From a bacterium (GTDB taxonomy: Bacteria > Patescibacteriota > Saccharimonadia > Saccharimonadales > SZUA-47): DNA of 47,318 nt. The notes beneath the pieces are model-generated. The model was not told the origin of the DNA, searched no databases, and was given only the letters and a program-made list of their open reading frames with translations. The DNA is taken from positions 1-47,318 of the forward strand of contig JAUIBQ010000007.1 of NCBI GenBank assembly GCA_030427445.1, written 5' to 3'. Of the stretch, positions 1 through 9,374 are shown piece by piece. Every line of letters starts with the position of its first letter. Within the stretch, counting starts at the first letter, position 1. The position numbers were made by a program, and so were the translations under genes.

Positions 1-1
1 T

Positions 2-232
2 GATGTAAGTTGTTTTTCTGTCGGTACAGATGACACAATTACTATAGATAAAGTTGACTCAAGCGAAGAAGATAATAGTTGTAAAAATTCTAGTCTCTAC
101 CAAGTCGATACAAAAATAGTTAATAGCCAAGCAGAAGTGAATGTCGTATGGGAGCGTTTGGGAGCGGGGTTAGGTCCGGATGGCAACCCTCAACAAGATT
201 CATTAACTTTGTACTACAGGTTCGGTAATTAA
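2..232 (+). CDS. 3' end of a protein upstream of prepilin genes (partial)
   Basis: Open frame from the window edge to TAA at 230-232, overlapping the next ATG (232): ...NPQQDSLTLYYRFGN*. Confidence 0.7.
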   Translation, partial: DVSCFSVGTDDTITIDKVDSSEEDNSCKNSSLYQVDTKIVNSQAEVNVVWERLGAGLGPDGNPQQDSLTLYYRFGN

Positions 233-987
233 TGATGAAGCACCTGAAACGACAACATGGATTTACGATTATTGAATTAATGATTGCTACTACGATTTTC
301 TCTTTGGTGTTAATGATTTCTCTTGGAGCAATCATGACGATCACAAGAATGTATTACCAAGGGACGTTGCAAGCAAAAACCCAGAACCGTGTGCGTGAAA
401 TAGTCGATGAAATAGCCGATGATATACGGTACTTGCCTGGTGAAGTCGTAGTCACTGAAGACCCTTCGGTTATTAGTGGAGCAATCGAAACAGGCGACGA
501 TGGTAGTGTCGGTTCAGTTGACCCTGAGGCTCCGGTAGATTATTTTGGGGAGCATTGTATCGGTGAGATTAGATATCGGTACTTACTTGGATTTAAGACT
601 GTCACTAACGCAACACTCGCGTCTTCTGATCAAGATGCGCGAGATGCTAACGGTACTCTCGTGAGGGAACCGTCAGCAAACTGTGATGCTGCTGATCTTA
701 ATGATACTGATAGGACGACTTTGGCGGAAAGCATTGTCACAGATGACTCGTTAACATCAATGCTCGATGAAAATATGAGACTACTTGAATTTGCGATAAA
801 TCGCTCATCTAGCATAGACTCAAACAGATACACAGTCGCAGTTACAGTTGCATACGGCGACGACGATCTTATCGATTTCGTAGACGGGAACTTTATATGT
901 AAGCCAGACAACATAGCGCGTGCTTACTGTGCGGTTTCGAGACTTGAGGTTGATGTAACGAAGCGCTTGGAAACATCAGGAACATAA
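232..987 (+). CDS. prepilin-type N-terminal cleavage/methylation domain protein (type IV pilin-like)
   Basis: N-terminus RQHGFTIIELMIATTIFSLVLMISLGA is a class III signal peptide. Confidence 0.85.
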   Translation: MMKHLKRQHGFTIIELMIATTIFSLVLMISLGAIMTITRMYYQGTLQAKTQNRVREIVDEIADDIRYLPGEVVVTEDPSVISGAIETGDDGSVGSVDPEAPVDYFGEHCIGEIRYRYLLGFKTVTNATLASSDQDARDANGTLVREPSANCDAADLNDTDRTTLAESIVTDDSLTSMLDENMRLLEFAINRSSSIDSNRYTVAVTVAYGDDDLIDFVDGNFICKPDNIARAYCAVSRLEVDVTKRLETSGT

Positions 988-989
988 GC

Positions 990-2099
990 GTGATAAAATT
1001 AAGTACAATGAGCAGTAAACGAACGCTAAAAGAACAAGGTTTTGTTTCAATAATTGTTGCAGCAACGATTATGATTCTCTTGTCTCTGATAACTATCGGG
1101 TTTACACGTCTCATGCAGAGAGAACAGCGTGAAGCTCTCGACAGGCAGCTGACTCGACAAGCTACTTACGCAGCAGAAAGTGGCATAAATACTATCTGGG
1201 AGTATATCTTAGATGAGTCGGTTCAAGAACAGAAGACGGAATGCTCACATGATCAGAATCCTTTTCATATTGACGACACAACATTTATCACGTCAAATGG
1301 TGTAGAGGCAGTGCCGTATTTTGACGAGGCAGACGATACTGCGTCGATCCAGATCACGTGCGCGCTATATGACAAAAACCCACAGTCGCTGACATATACA
1401 CTTGGTAAAAATGAGGATGTCGTAACGCCATTTGAGGATAAAGATGGTACGCCTATCGATTCAATAACTGTTTCTTGGAATAGCCAGGTTGGCAATACTG
1501 CTGTTCATGGTTCGTGCGGAGACGGAGACGATTTCGAGTTTCCTGCATCGATGGATGACAATATACCGGTGTTGCGACTCGACTTATATAACACCTCTAA
1601 TCTAGATCGTACGTCTATTGCAAATAATTCATATTTTATGTACTTAATCCCATGTGACTCAGTTTCTGGTACAAATGGGGTGGATTTAGAACAAGATCAG
1701 CGTTCGATTTATAAACTACCAGTGAATTGTGATGGAGGAGAGTGTACATTTAGTTTTAATTTATCTGACTTTGTAACCGACAGGACATCCTTCTTTGTGC
1801 GGCAGAAATTGCTTTACGGTGCAGGACGCGTTACATATACAGCTATAGATGAAAATAGAGAGCCAGTTGAGTTTAAGGATTCGCAATCAGTTATCGACGT
1901 TACTGCACGCGCGTCTGATGTGGTAAGAAGATTGCTTGTGCATGTGCCATACGGAGCAACAGACCCTGTACCAGCAGGAGTAGCAACGGTAGAAGAGGGC
2001 TACACAGGAGCAAACAACAGTGGTTTTTGTAAGGATATTACAGTCATCGATGATGGTCCAGCCTCTGGGTATAAAATCGAAAATAATTGTTTAGACTAA
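990..2099 (+). CDS. PilX-like / minor pilin-like membrane-anchored protein
   Basis: N-terminal GFVSIIVAATIMILLSLITIGFTRLMQREQREALDRQ; directly downstream of the prepilin gene. Confidence 0.65.
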   Translation: MIKLSTMSSKRTLKEQGFVSIIVAATIMILLSLITIGFTRLMQREQREALDRQLTRQATYAAESGINTIWEYILDESVQEQKTECSHDQNPFHIDDTTFITSNGVEAVPYFDEADDTASIQITCALYDKNPQSLTYTLGKNEDVVTPFEDKDGTPIDSITVSWNSQVGNTAVHGSCGDGDDFEFPASMDDNIPVLRLDLYNTSNLDRTSIANNSYFMYLIPCDSVSGTNGVDLEQDQRSIYKLPVNCDGGECTFSFNLSDFVTDRTSFFVRQKLLYGAGRVTYTAIDENREPVEFKDSQSVIDVTARASDVVRRLLVHVPYGATDPVPAGVATVEEGYTGANNSGFCKDITVIDDGPASGYKIENNCLD

Positions 2100-2101
2100 A
2101 A

Positions 2102-3022
2102 TTAATCTTCTTTATTTGAGCTGTGGAATTTTTCATGGACGGCTTTGAGGTGTGGGTCGGTAACGTGCGTGTAGATCTGCGTTGTTGAGATGTTGCTATG
2201 TCCAAGCAGAGCTTGGACAGAGCGCAGGTCGGCACCATTCATCAACAAGTCTGTTGCGAAGCTGTGCCGGAGTGTGTGAGGACTGACTTTTTTAGTAATC
2301 CCTGCAAGCAGCGCATATTTACTTATCATGCGTTGTACACTACGTGCTGAGAGGCGCATATGGTCACCACTTTGTTTTACTTCTTTCTGTCCTGAGTAAC
2401 GGATAAACAGAGGGATGTTGTTGTCATTTCTTCTCTGAAGGTATTTATCAACCCACCAGGCGGCATTTTCTGAGATAAATATTGGTCGATCCTTTTGTCC
2501 TTTACCACGAACCATGAACTCTCGGCGTTTAAGGTTAATGTCCGTTTGGTTGAGAGCTACGAGCTCGGAGACACGCAAGCCTGAGCTAAACAGAAGCTCG
2601 AGGATTGCTCGATCACGGATACCTTGTTCGCTAGCCAAATCTGGTGCTTGAAACAAATTCTCAAGTTCTTGAGATTGTAAGAAAGTTACTTGTTTACGTT
2701 TTGATTTAGCGAGCTCAATCTTATCGGCGGGCATACAGGGTATATCGCGCTTCGCGCAGTATTTTAGGAAACTTCGTAGCGCGATAAGGTGATAGTTTTG
2801 AGTATTTTTCTTTATATCATCACCGCTGTTGCTTGGCAGTCGGTTAAGCCATAATCGCCATTTGCGCACTAACTCTTGATCGATATCATTGATAGAAATA
2901 TCGCCAGCGAAGTCGATCAAGCGCGTGAGATAGTGGTCGTAATTCACGACTGTTTTTAGCGAGCGACCTTGTTCGATTTCTAAATGCTCGAGAAAGTCAG
3001 TTTTTGCTTTTGCAAATTTCAT
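2102..3022 (-). CDS. tyrosine recombinase XerC/XerD family
   Basis: Core-binding N-domain, ELLFSSGLRVSELVAL, HTLRHSFATDLLMNGADLRSVQALLGHSNISTTQIYTHV catalytic motifs. Confidence 0.93.
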   Translation of the reverse strand: MKFAKAKTDFLEHLEIEQGRSLKTVVNYDHYLTRLIDFAGDISINDIDQELVRKWRLWLNRLPSNSGDDIKKNTQNYHLIALRSFLKYCAKRDIPCMPADKIELAKSKRKQVTFLQSQELENLFQAPDLASEQGIRDRAILELLFSSGLRVSELVALNQTDINLKRREFMVRGKGQKDRPIFISENAAWWVDKYLQRRNDNNIPLFIRYSGQKEVKQSGDHMRLSARSVQRMISKYALLAGITKKVSPHTLRHSFATDLLMNGADLRSVQALLGHSNISTTQIYTHVTDPHLKAVHEKFHSSNKED

Positions 3023-3141
3023 GTATGAATGTAGTATAGCATAAGAATTTTATTGTGCGACGCGGCATACAATCTGCTTTTTTAAGCATTCTACATCTGT
3101 TACACTAGAGTAAATAACGTATTCAATACATAAGGAGATTT

Positions 3142-3651
3142 ATGGAACGTACCTTAATAATTATTAAACCTGATGCATTACAACGTGGGCTAATGGGGGA
3201 GATAATGACACGTTTTGAAAAAGTAGGGCTCAAAATAGTAGCCGCAAAAATGCTCCAGCCAGATGTAAATCACTACATGCACCATTATGAAGATATTAGT
3301 AAGATGATAACTCGTCGCGGACAAAAAGCTTTTGATGTGACTATGGAAATGATGCAGCAAGGACCAGTAATTGCATATATCCTCGAAGGTGTCGGGTCGG
3401 TTGGTTTAGTTCGAAAGATGGTGGGCGCTACAGAACCGAAAGAAGCACTTCCTGGCACAATTCGCGGCGATTACGCACATGTGAGTTTTGAACACGCCGA
3501 CAATGAGGATGTTGGAATTCCAAACCTAATTCATGCATCTGGAGATCCTGAAGAAGCAGAGCAAGAAATAGCCCACTGGTTCTCTGAAACTGAAATATAC
3601 GACTACGACCCAGTCCACAGTAAGTACACTCAGCCAAAGAAAACTAAGTAA
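3142..3651 (+). CDS. ndk: nucleoside-diphosphate kinase
   Basis: MERTLIIIKPDALQRGLMGEI...GATEPKEALPGTIRGDYA...NLIHASGDPEEAEQEI. Confidence 0.95.
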   Translation: MERTLIIIKPDALQRGLMGEIMTRFEKVGLKIVAAKMLQPDVNHYMHHYEDISKMITRRGQKAFDVTMEMMQQGPVIAYILEGVGSVGLVRKMVGATEPKEALPGTIRGDYAHVSFEHADNEDVGIPNLIHASGDPEEAEQEIAHWFSETEIYDYDPVHSKYTQPKKTK

Positions 3652-3852
3652 ATTCCACGCCGTTTGGTATTTTAACTCCTTATAGTTTCACACCATTTGA
3701 TATATTCGATATCATGGTGCCCTGGCCAGGAAGTTTCCCATCCGCCTGTTACTTTTGTGAAGGCAAAAGAGGGGATGAGCGAACCTGGACGGTTCAAGCT
3801 CACTGTGTGAAGCTACCAAATGCTAACGCATGACACGTCCTGCGCAACCATT

Positions 3853-3927
3853 TGGTGCCCTCGCCGGGAATCGAACCTGGATCTAATCTTTAGGAGAGAC
3901 TTGTTCTATCCGTTGAACTACGAGGGC
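3853..3927 (-). tRNA. tRNA-Arg(CCT)
   Basis: Reverse complement GCCCTCG..AGTCT-CTCCTAA-AGATT..CAGGTTCGAATCCTGG-CGAGGGC-ACCA folds as a cloverleaf; anticodon CCT; CCA encoded. Confidence 0.93.
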
Positions 3928-3992
3928 AACTCATATAATTTACAACCATTCACTACTCTTTGTAAACTGTTTACGGTAAAATAGAGACTCAG

Positions 3993-4523
3993 ATGGCAAG
4001 TATATATAAAGATCTCTACGATGATGAAGAGATTCAGATGATGTTTCGTAAACACCCGGTCGTGATGCGAAAGGGGCTTATCCTCTTCATGTTTACATTG
4101 CTTCTTGGCATGGTGCCTTCGCTTATTGAGCCCCGCATGGACTACTTTTATTACGGTTTGGCAGGTGGATTTCTACTAGGAGTAATTGTCATGCTGCCAT
4201 CGTGGATTTACTGGTACTTCAGTGTCTATATCGTGACTGACCAGCGGTTTATCCAGGTAACGCAACGAGGGTTTTTTAAACGAAGTTTTGCCGACATTGG
4301 TATTCATCAAATACAATCGATTAATTATCACATCATGGGACTACAGGAAACAGTGCTTAAGTTTGGTACAATTGTTGTACAAACATATTTAGGCGACAAT
4401 ACGATTTATGATGTACACCACCCAGAGAAAGTCGCTAAAGAATTAAACCAAGTGTTGCGAGAATTCGGATCAGTTACACAAACTCCAGATGACGCATCAA
4501 CAAAAGCGAGCCACGAAAGATGA
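3993..4523 (+). CDS. PH domain-containing (YdbS/bPH2-like) membrane protein
   Basis: Two TM segments followed by YIVTDQRFIQVTQRGFFKRSFADIGIHQIQSINY pattern typical of bacterial PH domains. Confidence 0.7.
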   Translation: MASIYKDLYDDEEIQMMFRKHPVVMRKGLILFMFTLLLGMVPSLIEPRMDYFYYGLAGGFLLGVIVMLPSWIYWYFSVYIVTDQRFIQVTQRGFFKRSFADIGIHQIQSINYHIMGLQETVLKFGTIVVQTYLGDNTIYDVHHPEKVAKELNQVLREFGSVTQTPDDASTKASHER

Positions 4524-5626
4524 AAAAGCACAAAGAGAAACTAAAATCAGCGGTCAATAAGGCTACTGAAAAAGTCCCAGAGCAGTTCAATAAGCTTCAG
4601 AAGCGTCCAACTATAGACGAAACGACGAAAGTTCCACGTATCACAACACAGAATGTCGCAGAACATCGCGAAGACGTGCTAAAAGGTGCTCGTAAGTTTA
4701 TTTTGCCTTTGCAGACATCAAAAAATCGTATCGTCGCTATCAGTATTGGTGTATTTTTGCTTGCTATTTTGATTTTTGCTATCACAACAGTAACGTTACT
4801 CTACAGGTCACAAAGTACATCGCAACCTATGTATCAGTTGACCCGTGTGATCCCGTATCCTGTTGCGCGAATCGGATCGACATTTGTGGCGTATGAAAAC
4901 TATTTGTTTGAACTACGACACTATATTCATTACTACGAGAACCAGCAAGAGCTAAGCTTTGAAAGCGAAGCCGGGCAGGACCAGCTAAATGACTATAAGA
5001 AGCGAGCACTCGACAAAGTTGTGAACGATGCATATGTGAAAGACATAGCAGATGAGAACAATATATCTGTTTCAGAGGCTGAGATAGACGAGCAGATACG
5101 AATAGCTCGTGAGCAGAACAGACTTGGTAGCTCCGACCAGGTATTTGAAGACGTGTTACGTGATTTTTGGGACTGGTCAGTGAATGATTTCAGAAGAAGT
5201 TTGCGCTCAGAGCTACTACTACAAAAAGTATTAAAACAACAAGATGTTGAAGCTCGTGACAACATAGTTGAAATCAAAGCAAGACTGCAGGGCGGTGAAG
5301 ACTTTGCTGAGTTAGCACGGGAGTTTTCTCAAGATATCATCACAAGTGAGGATGGTGGTGATTTTGGGTTCGTAGATAAGTCCTCAAGAACCGTGTCTCA
5401 AAAAGCCGTTGATACACTGTATTCTCTAGAGCTCAACGAAGTTTCAGAAGAGATAATCGTGCCGTATGGTACGGGATATGCACTTTCAATTATTAAGTTT
5501 ACTGAAGAAAAGGGTGACGAGCGTAGAGGTTCGCACATCATTGTCCCTCTTCAGTCAGTTGATGAGATGCTGAACGACATTAAAGCCGAGCAGCCATATA
5601 GGCTCTACATCACGCGTCCAGAATAA
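4520..5626 (+). CDS. membrane-anchored PpiC-type peptidylprolyl isomerase
   Basis: TM helix then parvulin signature GEDFAELAREFSQDIITSEDGGDFGFVDK; start overlaps the previous stop. Confidence 0.8.
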   Translation: MKKHKEKLKSAVNKATEKVPEQFNKLQKRPTIDETTKVPRITTQNVAEHREDVLKGARKFILPLQTSKNRIVAISIGVFLLAILIFAITTVTLLYRSQSTSQPMYQLTRVIPYPVARIGSTFVAYENYLFELRHYIHYYENQQELSFESEAGQDQLNDYKKRALDKVVNDAYVKDIADENNISVSEAEIDEQIRIAREQNRLGSSDQVFEDVLRDFWDWSVNDFRRSLRSELLLQKVLKQQDVEARDNIVEIKARLQGGEDFAELAREFSQDIITSEDGGDFGFVDKSSRTVSQKAVDTLYSLELNEVSEEIIVPYGTGYALSIIKFTEEKGDERRGSHIIVPLQSVDEMLNDIKAEQPYRLYITRPE

Positions 5627-5707
5627 GACGCCTAACTTCTTGAAATATGAGCTACTAAATGCTATTATTATCCGAGTTAATTTACAAATTTGTAGATTGA
5701 GGTCCAG

Positions 5708-5863
5708 GTGCGCACTGTAACCAAACGCGCTTGGATGAAAAATCTAATTTATCGTAGAGAAACGGACCGAGATGTACAAAAGTACTTCGAAGGGAGTATC
5801 GCAGACGAAAATTTGATTTTACGCCAATACTCTTACTTAAGCAAACGGGCTTTGCTTGGTTGA
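5708..5863 (+). CDS. possible 51-aa small protein with GTG start
   Basis: GTG CGC ACT GTA ACC AAA..., preceded by GAGG; VRTVTKRAWMKNLIYRRETDRDVQKYFEGSIADENLILRQYSYLSKRALLG; not in supplied ORF list. Confidence 0.35.
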   Translation: MRTVTKRAWMKNLIYRRETDRDVQKYFEGSIADENLILRQYSYLSKRALLG

Positions 5864-5892
5864 TAAGGAAGAGGGCGCGATGGTTACAGCGC

Positions 5893-5969
5893 GGGCTCGT
5901 GGTGTAGTGGCCTAACATGCCTCCCTGTCACGGAGGAGATCGCCGGTTCAAATCCGGTCGGGCCCGCCA
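5893..5969 (+). tRNA. tRNA-Asp(GTC)
   Basis: GGGCTCG/CGGGCCC acceptor, CCTCC-CTGTCAC-GGAGG anticodon arm, GCCGG-TTCAAAT-CCGGT T arm, CCA encoded. Confidence 0.93.
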
Positions 5970-5972
5970 AGA

Positions 5973-6005
5973 TAAAAGTCTCATGCATAGCATGGGGCTT
6001 TTTTC
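5973..6005 (+). terminator. intrinsic terminator after tRNA-Asp
   Basis: AAAGTCTCATG-catag-CATGGGGCTTT followed by T run. Confidence 0.7.
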
Positions 6006-6096
6006 TTGGGCAGACTTTGTCTGCATTTGAACAGCAGGTTCAGACACTAGTCACAACCCCCTAGCGTAAGTGAGTGGTTGGATTAGAGTTTATTCT

Positions 6097-6111
6097 TCCG
6101 GTCGGGCCCGC
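6097..6111 (+). repeat. direct repeat of the tRNA-Asp 3' end (att-like)
   Basis: TCCGGTCGGGCCCGC identical to 5953-5967. Confidence 0.75.
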
Positions 6112-6338
6112 ATTACTGTCTACAAAATAACGAAATGCCATCCAATATTTTCTTCAACTTCTTAGGGTAATTGCTCTGTTTTCTTTTCTTCAATGGTGTA
6201 TTTCACGCACAAATTTACAACAGTCTAAGGTGTTAGTGCAGTATAGGTGGAGACAACTACCTCTGTTAAATGTTGTTAATGCTACATTTTAGAGTCCAAA
6301 AAGATAGTTTATGCTGTTGGAGCTAAAGGAGATACAGT

Positions 6339-7280
6339 ATGGAAAACATAAGAGAATGTAATCGTTTTGAAAGAGACCAGGTGCAGGCTAGGATAGATGG
6401 AATCCTATCAATTGAAGAAGAAGTAGTGTGGCTGGAACAGGCGCTATATGATTTTAAGTTACTGAAGCACGAGCGGGATATCGAGTTAGGAAGAGAGTCT
6501 CAAGAGCCATCTAAGCCGACTAGCTTGCGTAACTTCGGGCAGGAAGTAGCAGTTCGAGGAAAGGAACAATATGAGGACCTCATACCAGAACTATTAACGT
6601 TTGGAGAAGAGGGTAGTGTATCTCGAAGAGAAGAAGATTCAGATGATGGAATAGGTTTTGAATCAAATGCTACATTTTCTTATGAATACCACGAAGGATT
6701 GTTATGTATTTCTTCGATCGATAACTATAGACAGTTTGGTTGGAGTGGAGACAGGACTACAGTGATACGTAAGGACATGATAGTGTCTGTAGACGCTGCT
6801 TTCCCATTAGTATCTCGCGATGCACACCCTAGTTCACTAGCCCATTTTGACAAAGGTCACTGGATGAGCGCAGTCGAAAGCGTAGAGAAACTTATTAAAG
6901 CATTGCGATGGAGACAGTGCATCCAGACAGCACATGAACTTCTAGAACAATATGGCTACATCCATGTCTTAGAAAAGGAAGGAGCGGGGCGCAACAAAGA
7001 TGTAAAAGTAGTAAAAACCGAAACGGATTCTGAAGTATGGTCTTTACAACAAGGTGATACGTTTCAATCGTATAACGAAACAGAGAGGTGTGGCCATGCC
7101 CCGTTATATGTATCGTACAAAAACAAGGTTGTTGACCAGGAATTTAGAATAAGTTTGGAGGAGGACAATATCAGACCCTATGTGTGGCGCGATAAGGGTT
7201 TTGATAGATCATTACTGTACAAAAATCATTTAGATTACATCGAGAATGTCCTTGAAAATATTGTTCAAGGTAAAAAATGA
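6339..7280 (+). CDS. hypothetical protein
   Basis: Long ORF with AAAGGAG upstream; family not recognised. Confidence 0.75.
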   Translation: MENIRECNRFERDQVQARIDGILSIEEEVVWLEQALYDFKLLKHERDIELGRESQEPSKPTSLRNFGQEVAVRGKEQYEDLIPELLTFGEEGSVSRREEDSDDGIGFESNATFSYEYHEGLLCISSIDNYRQFGWSGDRTTVIRKDMIVSVDAAFPLVSRDAHPSSLAHFDKGHWMSAVESVEKLIKALRWRQCIQTAHELLEQYGYIHVLEKEGAGRNKDVKVVKTETDSEVWSLQQGDTFQSYNETERCGHAPLYVSYKNKVVDQEFRISLEEDNIRPYVWRDKGFDRSLLYKNHLDYIENVLENIVQGKK

Positions 7281-7295
7281 AGTTATAGTGTCTCT

Positions 7296-7844
7296 ATGAA
7301 AAATATAGTTTTTATAACTGGCAACAATGGTAAGTTCAAAGAAGCAGGGCAACTTTTGGAAGGCCTGCAAAGAGCAGATATCGATCTACCTGAAGAGCAA
7401 TCGCTAGACCCAATGCTCGTGATAGAAAAGAAAGTGGATGCAGCAAAATCCAGTATAGAAGGGCCGTTTATCGTTGAAGATACTTCTCTTTATCTGGATG
7501 GTTTAAATGGATTTCCAGGTCCGCTTATAAAATGGATGCTGCAGGCAGTCGGTACCCAGGGGATTTATTCACTGTGTAATAAGCTGCAAAGCTATGGTGC
7601 TATCGCTAAAACTGTCGTTGGTTATTACGATCCTTCGGAAGATACGATACAGTTCTTCGAAGGTGAAATAGACGGTACTATCGTCCGTCCATCGGGTAAT
7701 GAAGGTTTTGGGTGGGATGATATATTTAAGCCTAATGGTATAGATGAAACCTTCGCAGCTATGGGTGACGATTTTAAGCCAGAATTTAGTATGCGTACGC
7801 GAGCTTTTGAAAAACTGAATCAGTATCTACAGGATAAGGAGTAA
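7296..7844 (+). CDS. non-canonical purine NTP pyrophosphatase (RdgB/HAM1 family)
   Basis: ITGNNGKFKEA, FIVEDTSLYLDGLNGFPGPLIKWML, GEIDGTIV, GFGWDDIFKPNG, FAAM motifs. Confidence 0.85.
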   Translation: MKNIVFITGNNGKFKEAGQLLEGLQRADIDLPEEQSLDPMLVIEKKVDAAKSSIEGPFIVEDTSLYLDGLNGFPGPLIKWMLQAVGTQGIYSLCNKLQSYGAIAKTVVGYYDPSEDTIQFFEGEIDGTIVRPSGNEGFGWDDIFKPNGIDETFAAMGDDFKPEFSMRTRAFEKLNQYLQDKE

Positions 7845-7938
7845 TATTATATTCATAGTATCTTAAGAAGCTAAGAATATTCTTCTTCAAACTTCTCAAG
7901 CCTGTTTAGTGGTTCTGCGGATGTATATAATCCAACTC

Positions 7939-8373
7939 ATGAATTATTTTCGAGATGCACATAGCTTTACACCGATGGAGACACCACCGGGTGAAGCACC
8001 TGAGAGGCTCAGAGAAGAGTGGGTTGGGGTGCAGATGCCACTATCACCACGCGTAGTGTATTTAGATCATCCCAAAACTCATGCAGAAGGTATGCGTTCA
8101 GGGAGTGCAATGACTGAGACAAATATCGATTTTGTTCTCGTGAGTGTTGAGAATGCACTACAAGCATTACGAGAGCATGGAAAGGACGATGCCGCAGACG
8201 AATGGCAAGTCTTAGCACGCAGAAGATATGGGGCAACAAGTCACATCTCTAGTGCGTTGCGACGAAGAGCTGCTGCACGATCACCATTTTTGTTTTTAGT
8301 AACGTCTTCTGACTTGATAAATGGGCACATCACTCTTGATCAGATGAGAAATCACTCATCATCTAGATTATAA
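7939..8373 (+). CDS. hypothetical protein (probably leaderless, ATG start)
   Basis: Supplied ORF starts at GTG 7909, but TATATAAT at 7924-7931 sits inside that extension; MNYFRDAHSFTP start at 7939 is more likely. Confidence 0.65.
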   Translation: MNYFRDAHSFTPMETPPGEAPERLREEWVGVQMPLSPRVVYLDHPKTHAEGMRSGSAMTETNIDFVLVSVENALQALREHGKDDAADEWQVLARRRYGATSHISSALRRRAAARSPFLFLVTSSDLINGHITLDQMRNHSSSRL

Positions 8374-8432
8374 GCAACTGTACGCTTATGCTTGTGGTTT
8401 CATGAAGAAGGGAATACTATATTTTTTCAGTT

Positions 8433-9311
8433 ATGGCAGAGCAGACCTCACTTGAAATCGAGCCTTATTTTCTTGATAGCATACAGCAATTAGAGTATGC
8501 AATGGAGGAGTATTTGCATTTTATTCATGAGCGAATGCCTCCGCTTGATCTGCGCTTAGACGAAGCGAATCTTCAAGATAGATTAGAGCGCATGTTTCGC
8601 GCGTCATTTCCGCAGTCAAATGGTTCTCCACTTGTACAATTCTTGCTTCTAGCATCAGGCATAAAAATTATGCGTGCTGACCTGGGAGACGTTGAACCGA
8701 TAGTAGAGTCTGTAGATGCAATAGCCTTAGAACCTGCTAAATTTTACCCACCTAAAAAACATGTCGAAGTAAAGGAAGACCGAGTAGATTTCAGAGTTGG
8801 TCAGATATGGGACATCTTTAAAGACATTGTCCATAATATAGATTCTCTTGATAAATTAACCCAGACAGAGGAGATGACAGAATTTGACTGGCATATTCTA
8901 GAAATTTATTCATCTTTAGGAATGCAACATTTTGTTCTTGGCTCAGAGATGTGTGCCCAAGACCTGCACTGGCTTGAGAAAGGCAGACCAGGTAGGGAGA
9001 ACGAACGTGCTAAATACCTGAGCTATTTCAGAAATTACATACTCGGCTTGAAGCATACTGGTAGTCCAGAACTTGATGTGGCCAACCGGCTCACTAGAGA
9101 GACAGTAATATATACATTAGAGCCTGATACTCCTTTGCCAAACGCCTATACAAAAAATCTTTTTTATATCCCATATATACAACTTGCGCAAAAGTGGGAA
9201 GCAATTCACAGTCGACAATTTGCTACGCCAGATATTGATGCATATTTGGGAAAAACAGTACTTGGTGCTGATGTGGAAGGCGATGACTGGCAATTACTGC
9301 CTACGCGCTAA
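8433..9311 (+). CDS. hypothetical protein
   Basis: Long ORF with promoter-like TTGTGG-N17-TACTAT upstream; family not recognised. Confidence 0.75.
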   Translation: MAEQTSLEIEPYFLDSIQQLEYAMEEYLHFIHERMPPLDLRLDEANLQDRLERMFRASFPQSNGSPLVQFLLLASGIKIMRADLGDVEPIVESVDAIALEPAKFYPPKKHVEVKEDRVDFRVGQIWDIFKDIVHNIDSLDKLTQTEEMTEFDWHILEIYSSLGMQHFVLGSEMCAQDLHWLEKGRPGRENERAKYLSYFRNYILGLKHTGSPELDVANRLTRETVIYTLEPDTPLPNAYTKNLFYIPYIQLAQKWEAIHSRQFATPDIDAYLGKTVLGADVEGDDWQLLPTR

Positions 9312-9374
9312 AACTTCTCATGCTTGCAAGCAACTCTTTGGAGTAGTTTAATATCTGAAAAGGAGTTTAATTCT

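Noticed and set aside
3720-3852. Identification as SRP 4.5S RNA or tmRNA
   Set aside because: Lacks the GGUCAGGUCCGGAAGGNAGCAGC core and any tmRNA tRNA-like domain; left as an unassigned structured region.
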